Position numbers and translations under genes: made by a program. A stretch of 64,000 nucleotides of DNA from Gibbula magus (Eukaryota; Mollusca; Gastropoda; Trochida; Trochidae), in the NCBI GenBank assembly GCA_936450465.1, contig OW388296.1:39336023-39400022 (forward strand). Reading direction: 5' to 3'. Below are positions 48,301-57,479 of this stretch, piece after piece; position 1 is the stretch's first letter, and each line of letters begins with the position of its first letter. The notes under the pieces are model-generated. The model was not told the origin of the DNA. It worked only from the letters and a program-made list of their open reading frames with translations, and did no database searches.

Positions 48301-51300
48301 ACTTTTTTCTTTTTTTAAAATTTTTTTTTATTAGTTCCCAAAAGCAAGTAACATAAATACATACAGACAAAATACATAGGCAATATTAACAGATTAGGCA
48401 ATAAAGAGTACAAACGGCAGTTTGAATATGGAATAGATTGGTGTTCACACAAGTACTGGAGTGAGGAGACCCCATTTCTATTCAAAGTATTGATTTTTAT
48501 TGTTTTTGGTTGCAATAAAATTTTCTACGAAAAATATTTCTTTCAAATTTTTAAAATATATATTGAAATTTAGTGATGTATTTTTGATATTGCTAAGTTA
48601 GATGTATCTTTTAGCAGAAATAATGATGTGATTAATTAATCTGTTTTGGTGTTGAGTACCAAACCAGACTAAGAGTTTTTTTTAAATATCACTGGAGTTG
48701 GAAATGAGTTATTAAGGCAATCTTGTAAATTATTCCAAAAGATTTGTGTCTCCTCACATTCCCAATATACATGGCAGACACTCTCATCAACACTCTTACA
48801 AAAGCAACATAAGCTATTGTCAACTTTTTTCATTCTGAGTAATTCTCTTTTAGTATAGATGATACCATGAAGAAATCTATATTGAAAATCTAGTAAGTTA
48901 ATAATAAATGAATAATAATGAGGATACTTATATCGCGCTGAACTCCACAACACAAAGGGCCATGCTCAAAGCGCTACACACATCATTACCCTGGTGTAAG
49001 GACCAACATCGTTCCTTTTTCATTCTCAACTCCCTTTGGAGTATGCAACCTGGGCTGCCAATTAAGGCGCTCGAAGGTTATCTGTCACATTGCCTGCACC
49101 ATTAAACCAGGTACTCAATTGTACTGCTGAGTGAACAGAGGCACATTTCGAATAAAGTCCCTTGCCCAAGGTGACACCACGAGCCTCTCAACTCATGTCT
49201 CAGTGTGGGGCAGGGAATCACCCTTCAAACTCTCAGTTTTCATTCAGCAATGAGGCGGGTAGCCCACCCATCCAGCGAGCAACGCCCGTTGTTGCTGAAC
49301 TTAACTGATAGCGGTCGACTGAGCTATGCACAGGACCACGTGCCACCACGTGTCTTTTAATGCCTTCATATATATTGTAAATGTGTTTTTCCAATCAAAT
49401 AACATTTCAGGAAATAAAATTTGCCATTTGTTACAAATGTTATGGAATACATCTGTTGAAATCAAGATGTCATAAGCCTTTGGATGTTTTCATTAAGTTC
49501 AACTGACATTCAGTAACATTTATGCTTCTGGTATTTATTTCTGTACAAGAGTGGGTAAGAGTATGTTTCCATAAGTCAGGCAAAATATATAGTAAGTAAT
49601 TATGATCTAGAAATGTACCTTTGATGCCGTATTTATCTTTTATAGATTCCACTGATAGTAGACCTTTTTCATCACATATATCATTAATAGTCATTATTCC
49701 TTTATTTGCCCAATCTTTTATGAAATGTGATGTGTTTTTAAAATTGTGATTAAACCAAAGAGGTTGGGGTAAAATATTATCTATAATGTCAGGGTCAACA
49801 TAATGTTTTTTGTGGAATACCTTCCAAGCCTTTAATACATCTTGCCAAAAAGGATTTTCAATCTTTAAATAAGTATCAGAGTTTGCTCCAAAATTAAAAA
49901 TTTCATCAAAAGGTATCTGAAAAGGGTTATTCTTCATAGAATTTTTTAGATACAACCTTAAGGTGGATAATTTCAAAGCATCTATAAATCTAGATGTGTC
50001 AATCATTCTCAAACCCCCATCATCATATTTATTTTTCAGAACTTTTCTTTTTATTTTGTCATTTTTTCCATTCCATATGAATTTAAAAAATAATTTCTCA
50101 AGTGCAGTAATAAATTCAGCAGGGGGATTAGGCAAAGTGTTAAAGATATGAACTAATTTAGAAATTGCTAAAGTTTTTATCACTGTAATTTTACCAATAA
50201 GAGTTAAATTTCTTTTCCTCCATGATAATAAGAGTCTATTAATTTCTTCAAGTCTCTTTCGGGTGTTTATCACCCATAAGTTACCAAGATCAGGTGTAAA
50301 TGTAATACCAAGTACATCAAATTCACCCGTTAACCACTCGATTTTGAGATCTTTACATATTATGTCAATAGATTTAGCCAAATTGCCTTCTATTTATCTA
50401 AATTAATTTTCAAACCAGACATTTTGTAGAACTTGTGGCTGAGATTCTGGGTTGTATGATTAGAAATAATGACAAAATCAAAGGTATTACTATTAACGAT
50501 ACTGAATATAAACTTGATCAATATGCTGATGACACAGAATTATTCCTTGATGGTACCGAAGACAGCTTGTATGCTGCTATTGACACATATCAACTTACCG
50601 TTACCAAATCTTACCAACGTGTTTTCCCATCAAGGCATGTTTAATACCTGTTTTCATGATTGCTAGAAGGGGGGTCGTCTTATACATGAGATACATGGTT
50701 TTTACCTGATTTTAGGGGTCTGAGAAAGGGGGTAGTCTTATACACAGGGTCCTCTTATACACAGTAATATACGGTAACAAATACGTTCCCCTTAAAGGCG
50801 CTTTACCACGTTAATCGCAATTTTATTTTTTTCTTCAAATTTGCTATTTATTATAAAAGTTTATTCAATATATTGTTATGTTAGAAGGTAAAACATCACA
50901 TTTCATGACCCGATAAGCCGTATCCATAGAAAACGGTTATCAGTATTGAAAGAAATGGTGCGACGTAGAAACCGTGGTGTGGAAGTCTTCATTGTAAGAA
51001 GTAGATTTGTAGGTCTCATACCTCATGGTTAACCATTCTATCATGGTACCATATTTAAAACTCTACTTTGAGTGTTTAGGTATCGCTACATCAATGAGAT
51101 CGCTTTAACTTCCTTCGAGCGGCTATTTTAATTTGAATACCTTAAAATTGAAGGAATTGAAGGGAAATAACCAATAACCAATGTAACGCCAAAGAACTGG
51201 CCTTTTTTATATGCACTGTGTGAAAAAACACACTATCATTCCTTATTGGCAGCATGTATATGTTGCCTATTTCACATTTACTATATTTGCCCTCCACGTA

Positions 51301-51594
51301 TTGGATTCCTTTTTTGAAAGGCAGCCACTTGTTTTTTCCATATATATATATATATATATAATAGCTGGTGAGTCTGTATCTGTATATATTGCAGCTGGTG
51401 TGTATGTGTCTATATATATATTGCAGCTGGTGTGTGAGGAGATGCGGAAGCTGCAGACAGCTGATGGAGCTGAAGGGGCTGATCTCACCATCAACTCAAT
51501 CATCATCGACCAGTTCATGTGGGACTACCGCAGGACTCATGCACAGGAGCTCGACTCTATCCCCTACCACAAAGTGCGCGGAATTTACTACTGA
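27322..51594 (+). CDS. QNG1: Queuosine 5'-phosphate N-glycosylase/hydrolase (queuosine salvage protein)
   Basis: Eight exons: 27322-27423, 30336-30430, 30569-30845, 43434-43557, 44321-44435, 44907-44977, 46120-46187, 51427-51594. All junctions are GT-AG and phases close exactly to 339 codons plus TGA, close to the usual ~340 residues. The family (C9orf64/DUF2419) cleaves queuosine 5'-phosphate to free queuine for tRNA modification. Conserved blocks are LSPRESGQ (6-13), [13 protein letters not shown] (66-78), [11 protein letters not shown], KYGGxF (159-164), [16 protein letters not shown] (200-215), [25 protein letters not shown], and a C-terminus ending VRGIYY. The start ATG has a gccgccATG context; in-frame ATGs at 27193 and 27232 could add up to 43 residues but homologues begin near here. 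Intron 3 is 12.6 kb of one minisatellite. No polyadenylation signal is obvious within 300 bp after the stop. Confidence 0.95.
27505..27534 (+). repeat. Isolated unit of the 30-bp QNG1 intron 1 array
   Basis: The segment gagtgaaaaataacaaacct followed by ctctat is one unit of the array at 29884-30254, separated from it by the DNA element 27533-29882. Confidence 0.85.
27533..29882. mobile_element. Non-autonomous DNA element (~2.35 kb) with short TIRs and TA duplication
   Basis: Left end TAGACCTTTCC and right end (reverse complement) TAGACCTTTTC are near-identical terminal inverted repeats, flanked on both sides by TA. Removing the element and one TA rejoins two units of the 30-bp minisatellite (..ctctcTAacagag..), which supports insertion. 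The interior is AT-rich and has no long frame, so no transposase. A TA target suggests Tc1/mariner-like or a similar class, but the TIR is short and the family is not identified. Confidence 0.7.
28328..28840. mobile_element. Nested fold-back (MITE-like) element
   Basis: Near 28333 the sequence reads catcggcaaaagaaatttaa and then cttatcacctcagttg; near 28803 the reverse complement appears (caactgaggtgataag, then tttcttttgccgatg). The arms are ~37 bp with a 4-bp indel, ~430 bp apart. This sits inside the larger DNA element. No clear target duplication. Confidence 0.6.
29884..30254 (+). repeat. 30/31-bp minisatellite, about 12 units, upstream of QNG1 exon 2
   Basis: Units read acagagtgaaaaataacaaa then cctctctata or cctctctacta. 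Each contains a pyrimidine-rich run followed by a CAG (cctctctataacag), so each looks like a weak 3' splice site. The array ends about 80 bp before the real exon 2 acceptor at 30335. Confidence 0.9.
30938..43483 (+). repeat. 76-bp minisatellite, 165 units, made of the QNG1 exon 4 acceptor plus exon start
   Basis: Each unit is 30 nt of intron end (gtgctagaagtgatgtgttg then tgtgttgtag) followed by the first 46 nt of exon 4, encoding [15 protein letters not shown]. The acceptor AG of the first and last units are 12465 bp apart, which is 164 x 76 + 1, the extra base being a G insertion near 36408. The whole span, 12546 bp, is 165 x 76 + 5 (shared AGTGC) + 1. Only the last unit runs on into real exon 4 (43434). 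Variants are few: ggtagct/ggtatct/ggtaact, cttc/cttt, gtatac/gtaaac, gtgttg/gttttg. Larger blocks are duplicated within it. Confidence 0.98.
43590..43950 (+). repeat. Dispersed repeat pieces in QNG1 intron 4
   Basis: Contains 'ggcatggcatggcatgg', a (tctg/tccg)n run (ctatctgtctatctgtttgt then ccgtccgtctg), 'ctctagagagctgaaatttt' from the ~145-bp family, and the motif gatgagctacagagcccatg at 43909. Reads as an old degenerate dispersed element. Confidence 0.5.
45040..45760 (+). repeat. Dispersed ~145-bp tandem repeat in QNG1 intron 6
   Basis: About five units with 'ggtgaccctgtgacccc', 'aggggtcatgacctaaaacc', 'ttttcatcttcttctc', 'aaaagctgaaat' and 'ccttggccaatgggga'. It ends with gatgagctacagagcccatg at 45728, the same motif that borders other copies. 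An open frame of 107 codons across it is a by-product. Confidence 0.75.
46247..46712 (+). repeat. 44-bp minisatellite, about 11 units, resembling the QNG1 exon 8 acceptor
   Basis: Units read ttgcagctggtgtgtgtgtg then ttgttattgcagaatgtgtatatg. The first part matches the real exon 8 boundary, ttgcag|CTGGTGTGTGAGG at 51421-51439. Two or three further copies sit immediately before exon 8 (51360-51426). The two parts are separated by 4.6 kb of inserted DNA. A long frame running from exon 7 through the array reflects the repeat, not a longer protein. Confidence 0.9.
46713..46857. repeat. 68-bp near-perfect palindrome plus adjacent hairpin
   Basis: Positions 46713-46780 form a palindrome with arms tacacagcctcttcaggcca and so on and a ggataattatcc centre, broken by one mismatched pair (c46740/a46753 region). 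At 46834-46857 gcgtggagac-atta-gtctccacgc is a perfect 10-bp stem with a 4-nt loop. They begin right where the 44-bp array stops, so they may mark one end of an inserted element. Confidence 0.85.
47132..47250. repeat. Imperfect fold-back sequence
   Basis: The left arm caggcgccagaccctaaata and right arm tatttacggtctggtgcctatg are inverted copies, and the inner arms catacctacctat and atgtaggtaggtat also pair. Looks like a small fold-back element or the remains of transposon ends. Confidence 0.6.
47251..48302. other. QNG1 intron 7, no feature assigned
   Basis: AT-rich intronic sequence. Minus strand 48049-47935 looks exon-like, with cag and gtaaat at its borders and a Cys-bearing translation ([20 protein letters not shown]), but I cannot name it and it has no visible partners. 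Confidence 0.35.
48303..50600 (-). mobile_element. Tx1/L1-like LINE, 5' inverted, with a SINE insertion
   Basis: Minus strand 50430-49470 encodes the post-YADD region of a Tx1/L1-type ORF2 ([65 protein letters not shown]). The C-terminal part continues at 48953-48315 ([17 protein letters not shown], then [20 protein letters not shown]), ending in a poly-A run on the minus strand at ~48330-48303. At 50430-50600 the strand flips: the plus strand encodes [20 protein letters not shown], the catalytic box that should precede the rest. This is the 5' inversion expected from twin priming. A stop in the minus reading (LDK*) marks it as dead. It lies in QNG1 intron 7. Confidence 0.85.
48905..49352 (-). 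mobile_element. tRNA-derived SINE inserted in the LINE
   Basis: On the minus strand it starts near 49350 with ctgtgcatagctcagtcgac (A-box likeness), has a central 'caccttgggcaagggacttt' block and ends in a 'gcgctttgagcatggccctt...gcgcgatataag' tail with (ATT)n near 48905. A very similar tail ends the CR1/L2-like LINE at 20063, suggesting that LINE family supplied the machinery. The B-box is degenerate. It interrupts the Tx1/L1-like ORF2. Confidence 0.75.
50795..51060 (+). repeat. Dispersed repeat, copy 2 of a pair
   Basis: Similar to 23325-23605: 'caatatattgttatgttaga', 'cgataagccgtatccataga', 'ggttaaccattctatcat' in the same order. Lies in QNG1 intron 7. Confidence 0.6.
51338..51426 (+). 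repeat. (AT)n run and residual acceptor repeats before QNG1 exon 8
   Basis: An (at)n microsatellite at 51340-51361 is followed by 'agctggtgagtctgtatctg', 'tatattgcagctggtgtgta' and 'tatatattgcag'. These are remnants of the 44-bp array, and the last AG (51425-51426) is the acceptor of exon 8. Confidence 0.75.
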
Positions 51595-53430
51595 TGAGCA
51601 GTATAATGGGAATACGATAGTGAATCAAAAATTATGAAATTATTACTCTGATGAGTTCATCTGATTGACAAATGTTGAATGACAATTGTTGTGATTTAAG
51701 TACTGAAATGATTGTTTATTCATCCAAGCACAGGATGTAAACCAATGGTCACCAATTCGCTAACCAGGTGATTGCTGAACATTCAAAGAGTACTGAATTA
51801 TGCCTAGATTGTTTAATCTACATTATCGAACGTATTGGATTTGTGTTGGCGGTGGTGCCTGTTTGTACATATTCCATGTCCACTGATGTAGATTGCCACG
51901 GTTGCACATTTGATGCACAAGGGACGGTAAGTGGCCATGTGTTTCTCTCCTGCATCTAGTCTGTATTCCTCGTGATTCTCTAGTGCTTTACGTGCTTGAG
52001 GAAGGAGTTGACTGAGCGATGATGTGCCTCTGAACTGCAAGAACAACAACTGTTGAGCCCTGTCTGTTCTGACATCCTCCAGCTACTTTGTTACTAGTGG
52101 TGCATCAGGGGAGCCATCATGCCCCACGGTGCAACGTATATATGCTCCGCTACACTTTCATACCCTGGGTGACAAGCCCACATAAACCTTCTCGAAAGTG
52201 ACCTATGTCCTAGAAACTATCTAACAATATTGGTAGACAACAAAAGGCAGCACTTCAAAGGTGAGTCAGCAATATTAAGATTTGCAGGCTTGCCATCCAC
52301 GTTATTTTATTAATATGAAAACATATTCAACAGCATACATGTGGTCAAGTACCTCAGTCTTCATCTAATATAATTTGATAGGAAAAAAAACTTTCCATTT
52401 CAGCTCAGTAATCTAAGAACATTGGTATTTTTCGGAAGAGCGAAATCCAACTGATAGGCTTCCTGTGTTTGGCTGCAATTTTGTTGATAACCATCGTGAG
52501 AAAACTATATAATTGGCTGGATCACCCAGCGTATGAACGTGAAGTGAAGCGTATGCGTTTTACCCTGTGACAGGATAAGCAATTGAGCAGCCAGGACGTG
52601 TGAAGCAACTAAACATCAATAGCTGTTTAGCTCATCAGATGGGCTTATGGCATTGGACAGTATCCATCCAGCGTCCGACTTCTCCCTGTCAAGCTCATGG
52701 CAAGGGATTGTGCTTTATCAGGAGAACTATTTACTTCAGTCTTCAATATCAACAAATACAAAACCTGAATCTCCTGGATGAGATGTTTCTCCAATAGACT
52801 ATTACTACAGAGTTTGACAATGAAAATATTACCTAACAAGGAATAGAGGGGTAAATACTTGTAATCCCAAAGCCAATAAAAATATAAATCTCTTACACCC
52901 ATTTCACTGTAGAATTGTTTATATAAAATACTTAATAAATTAACCATTACTGTCCAACAAACAAATCTAAAATGATTATAACTGTCCTGATTCAGGGCCT
53001 CCTCATAAATATAAAGGCTGCGTTACCAGGATAGTTATCATTTAAGGTTTGTCTTAAAAGGAGGGTTCTATCGGGGTATTTTTTGTGGAAACGAAATTCG
53101 AGAGGATATTTCCGTTTACACATATATGCTATAAAACTCAAACTGAAAAGATATTAATGAAGTTAATACTTTGATGACTTTACATTTAACAACTTGTTAA
53201 AGACAAGTGAACATTTGTTGAAAAATATAAACAATGAAAATTAAAGCCATTCATCGGCGGTGTGAGTTTGAAAACCTGAGTTATGAAAACTTCGCTACGG
53301 CCTAACGGCATATTGTTTATTAGATTTATGATACGTTATGTGTTACTATGTGAATATTCTATCAGTGTATATGTTTTATTATTACAAAAAAATTAAAATT
53401 GTGTTAAATGTAGGGTGTTTCATTTCACGA
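51595..53430. other. Intergenic downstream of QNG1
   Basis: Mostly featureless. A minus-strand open stretch at 52049-51813 (QLLPQARKALENHEEYRLDA) begins just after a cag, has balanced composition and could be an orphan exon, but no family is recognised. Confidence 0.35.
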
Positions 53431-53434
53431 AATG

Positions 53435-54115
53435 TCAAGAATCCAAGATGGCGGATGCTACCAATAGATCGGTGATAAAACTTTCCCTTTAAGTATGTTG
53501 GGCAGTAGGATATGGTTTTTTTTTTACTTTTCAGACTAAGTTGGGTCAATATATGGAAAGTACCCCCTCAACCACCCAAAAAAAGTTTTCTCAACTGATT
53601 CTAGTAGGGTTTAGTTTACTTTATGACATACTAAAAGTTTACCAAAGTTGGACCCCTGGAAAAGTGTTTTTTTTCAAGATGGCGTCTAAGATGGCCCGAG
53701 AACCTCTTAATGATAATAACTCTTTAACCATCAACTCAAATGTGATGATCTTGGTGTCTATCCCTATGTTTTTGGGGGCAACGAACACATTAACATAATA
53801 GAAAATGGTGTCTGTCTGTTATGGGACACAAAACTCCAATATGGCGTCAAAAATGGCCACCAACACCTACAAATGACAGCAAATCAATGACCATTTACTC
53901 AAATTTAATGCTCCAGATGTCTTTTCAACGTTTTCTGGGGTCAAGGAACACATTAGGACCATTAAAATGAAATTGGGCCATTATATCATATATATTATAA
54001 GGAAATCTAACTTTGTCCAATATGACGCTACCGTTTGACCTACATTTCAGTCTAATTTGATTAAATTTCGTCTAGATCTATCCCATGGTTTCGGGGGACA
54101 AGAAACATTTCCTTA
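53435..54115 (+). repeat. Diverged tandem repeat with 'aagatggcg' motif
   Basis: Units of roughly 160-190 bp carry 'aagatggcgtctaagatggc', 'caactcaaatgtgatgatct' and 'tgtttttggggg', with later diverged versions near 53840 and 54020. A short frame at 53541-53798 is a by-product. Confidence 0.5.
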
Positions 54116-54119
54116 GCAT

Positions 54120-55395
54120 ACGGGTTGTACTTTGCACCAAGATTTCACCAGTTCTCTGCACGACCTGGACACTTCTGGAACATTAACCCACAGTGGATAC
54201 CAATGTCCATCCAAAAGTCCGAGGGCTAGGAGGATTTTTCTCAAATATACACTCTTTGTCCAAACATTTGCTTGGTAGATGGCCCTATGTGTGTGGCGAA
54301 TGGGGGCAACCTATGTTGGTGGAAACACATGCCGGAGTTTCGTGTGCTCCCCTTGGCAGAATAAGTCTTGTTTAACAACATCCACTCTGATAAGTGTGGT
54401 GCTGTGATCATACATGGTTCACACAAATCGTTCTATGAGAGCCAACTGTTCCCCATCTCTGTCAATCGGCTGGTAGGGAATTCTGCTTTGGAAAATAAAA
54501 GCTTCTGTAACCTTTGGATAGGATACCTGTATCCTGTAATTGTCAAACTCTTGATGAAGGGCATTGGCATTATATAATGTATAGTTCTTGCCTTTACCAA
54601 TGGACAACCAAACGTTTTATCTTTTGTTGATTTGTTTCAGCTCAGATATTACTCCAAGAAGAACCACGAACACATCTGTATCCACTGTGCTGACAAGAAT
54701 GCGCCTTGATAAAATCATCTAGTACACTGAGAACCAGTCTAGTGTTAGCACCCTTTTAATGTGACTAATTTGTTGCTTCATGGCCAATTGCAAACACTGT
54801 TCTCCCTGATGTTACGTGCACTTCTTTACCTGCCGTAATTGTGCTTGTTTTAATACTATCTGTTAGTACTTCAAACTGTTTTTGTTTGTTGTTTGAGTCT
54901 TTGAGAAACATAGGGAAATTCTCTGGTAGTTTGTTTTGTTTGGACACATTGCGTCTTGATTCTTTGTCTCTTGTGTCACATGTTGCAGACTTGAGACATT
55001 TTTTTCTTGCAGTGGTCTATCCTTGAACAGTCAGTAGAAATGTGAGTTCACTGTACTCTCAAAAGAATGACACATTACTCTTGGCAGTGTGTGGACAGTT
55101 GATGCTCCATCAAACACTTTAGCATCTACTTTAAGAGTATCCTGGAGGTTATCACACAATCCAAAATTGTCCATGTTGTTACAGAGCTGGCTGCCATGGT
55201 GATTTTCGAAATAGAAAATTGTGGAATTGGCATGCGATGCACATGTCATCATCTTTGAGATTAATGAATTGGTACTTTTCCCTGGTCTTTACCTTACTGT
55301 GTGGTCTCTTGAAAAGTAGTGCACGCCCTGGGACCAGTTTTGGTGCGGTAAGACAATGGTATTTTCGTGGAAACGACACTAGATGAGGTACATTA
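54120..55395 (-). pseudogene. Decayed copy of a large uncharacterised invertebrate gene family
   Basis: Minus-strand pieces in shifting frames run in a consistent order: PKLVPGRALLFKRP, KVFDGASTVHTLPR, SKQNKLPENFPMFLKDSNNK, KEVHVTSGRTVF, ILVSTVDTDVFVVLLG, LSIGKGKNYTLYNANAL, YPKVTEAF, then WYPLWVNVPEVSRSCRELVK. I recall this order (DGA..VH, NKLP.N.P.FL, KEV.VTSG, ADTRI..TVDTDVVV, GTGK.FRY, WVP.WTTLPEAS..C.EL.K) from a multi-copy protein family in cnidarians and molluscs that behaves like a mobile element, but its function is not known to me. Many frameshifts and a gap around the HEEAD block show it is dead. Confidence 0.55.
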
Positions 55396-56100
55396 TTTGT
55401 ACTAAGAAGTCTTACAAAACAGAAGTAATAAGGTTCAAATGGACTGTATCAGAATTTAATGAACTACATGTATAGATTCCCCACATTATACTTACAGACA
55501 TATACTTTCACATTATACTGTATAGATACCACACAACATGACCGATTACATCTGGCATTTAGGCCTTTTCTTTTGGTCAATGGCAGTGTTTTTTTCTTGT
55601 AATGTGTGACCGCAAGTTATGCTATTGTTAAAACAAATGAACAAGATTTACATAAAGACTGTTTACTTATAAGTATATAGTATAATTCCGAGCAGTGAAA
55701 AAGGTGTATTCATTAACATACAGTCATGACGTTTTTTTAAGGCTTTATTATGTTAAATGAATGGAAAATATCATCCTAGGTAAACCTATCATTTTTGTAA
55801 ATAATCGATTTTGGTATTTTGTTATACACTTCCTTTTCCGAACAAATCAAGTATGTCAAGTTCTTTGGAGCATGAGGATGACACATGCAACTGAACGCTC
55901 TGAAGCTTATTCTATAGACAAAGACATTTTTGCATTATGTGATTGTGGACAGCTGAAGGTCATGGATTCACAATGATTAAACAGCTCAGTGATGTTCAAA
56001 GTTGTCTTAATGTGTTGACATAGGTGTAAAACCACTCTTCTCAAAGTATTTGAAAGAATGATGTAAAAAGGACCTTGAATTAAGCAAGTAAGTACCGGTA
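55396..56100. other. Intergenic, nothing recognised
   Basis: AT-rich, with only short frames. Could hold more of the decayed gene's upstream part but no motif supports that. Confidence 0.4.
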
Positions 56101-56104
56101 CTAC

Positions 56105-56280
56105 CATACCAGCAGCGTTGAAGACGGGCCATGGTCAGGGAAACCAAGGGTGACAACTGCAGCACAAGATCAATATATCAGACTGCTACGTCATCGAGGC
56201 GTCTACAAGTAGCGGCAGGTCCCTTGGCTACGCAGAATCAACAGTACGTAAGAGATTGATGGAGGCCGGGTTGACATTTC
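56105..56280 (+). mobile_element. Tc1-like transposase fragment
   Basis: The plus strand reads SGKPRVTTAAQDQYIRLLRH, then QVPWLRRINSTVRKRL after a stop: the second helix-turn-helix of Tc1-type transposases (SGRPR.TT..QDR.I...). The catalytic domain is absent, so this is only a relic. Confidence 0.7.
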
Positions 56281-56399
56281 CTGTTACGTACCCCTGTGAA
56301 GTTAACTCTACAGTGTGTGTGTATCTGGCTGGGCGACACGATTAATGTTAGCAACAGTGTGTGCTTGGATCCTCAAAACAAGGTTTGAGCGATACTTAT

Positions 56400-56570
56400 G
56401 ATATATATGGTAATTGGGAATGAATATGCAAGATAACTGAAATTATTTGAACTAAAATCAGCACATCTTGTATGTTGGCAGGTATTAAAGCCAAATAGAT
56501 GAACAATTTTATCAAACACAATTGATGCATCTTTAACATTGGCTACATCTACAATATAAGCCTTGTCATA
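56400..56570 (+). repeat. Dispersed repeat, copy 1 of a pair with 63740
   Basis: 'ttgggaatgaatatgcaa', 'cagcacatcttgtatg', 'caggtattaaagccaaat', 'cacaattgatgcatctttaa' match 'ttggggatgaatatgcaa', 'cagcacatatcatgtat', 'caggtattattagccaaat', 'cacaatggatgtacctttaa' at 63755-63873 in the same order. Confidence 0.6.
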
Positions 56571-56619
56571 TTTCCTTAAGGTTTTGATCAGGAAATCAGA
56601 ATCACTATGCTTTTCAGGT

Positions 56620-57200
56620 GCAGCTATCCACTATCTTAAAGCAGTCAGTAATGAAGACTGGCAAGAGGTATGCCTTGCGTAGTGAAGTTGTGTGTAGGTT
56701 TGCCTTTTGGATTCTTTGGATTTTGAGCTCATCAGGCCTAAAAGTGCCGATGAGCTTATGGCATCACAACCTAAAAAAAACATTTTCATCTTCTTCTCCA
56801 GTATGAAAAGCTCTAGAAAGCTGAAATGTTGTGTACAGACTCCTTGGCCAAAAAAGATTCTAAATTGTAGATTTGGTGACCCTGTTGCATCAAATATGGG
56901 TCCCAGGAGCCACGATCTAAAGACCTATTTTCATCTTCTTTTCCTTTAAGTAAAGTACTTTATTGTTGAAACACTGATGAGTTACTGAGCCAATGGCTGT
57001 ATTTTTAACTAGAGAACTCTTCCTCAATTTTGTGGGGAGGTACCTTGCACCTAGAGTATTAAAGTTTGTTCATTTGGTGCTCACCTTCCCTCAAATATGG
57101 GCGTGGCAGACATTATAAGTGAAACTTGTGAAACGTTTAAGGACGAAGACGGACGTCATATGTCCATTGGGCTTTTCTAGCTAAAAGTAAAGCCATTGGT
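56620..57200 (+). repeat. Mixed dispersed repeats (~145-bp family and border motif)
   Basis: Contains 'gactggcaagaggtatgcct' at 56650, one to two units of the ~145-bp repeat at 56765-56945 ('ctagaaagctgaaatgttgt', 'ccttggccaaaaaagattct'), and degenerate forms of the gatgagctacagagcccatg motif near 56977 and, inverted, near 57184. Confidence 0.6.
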
Positions 57201-57446
57201 TCTGTAGTTCATCAGCTCATATCAATTAAATAAGACCATTTCAATGTTAGAAAACTTGTTTGAGATTCAAATGCATGTCTTTTTTTAAATATGCACATCC
57301 TTTAAAGTGTGACTGACATGATTCAAATGGTTTTTTGTATTTATACTGAATTCTGACAGATGTTTCATCAAGTTACTGCTCTATTTTGTTTTGAGAGATC
57401 GACGTTTGTTCGTGAGTTGTATCCTGTAAGTTTACGTTGCTTAACT

Positions 57447-57470
57447 TTATTCAGATGTATGAGACACCCA
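57447..57470 (+). repeat. Isolated unit of the 28-bp array
   Basis: The segment cagatgtatgagacacccac is one unit of the 58060-58345 array, cut off from it by the element at 57480-57995. Confidence 0.7.
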
Positions 57471-57479
57471 CATAAATTT

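Noticed and set aside
51813..52049. Minus-strand frame QLLPQARKALENHEEYRLDA
   Set aside because: Looks protein-like but has no family match I can name, and no second exon; not called as a gene.
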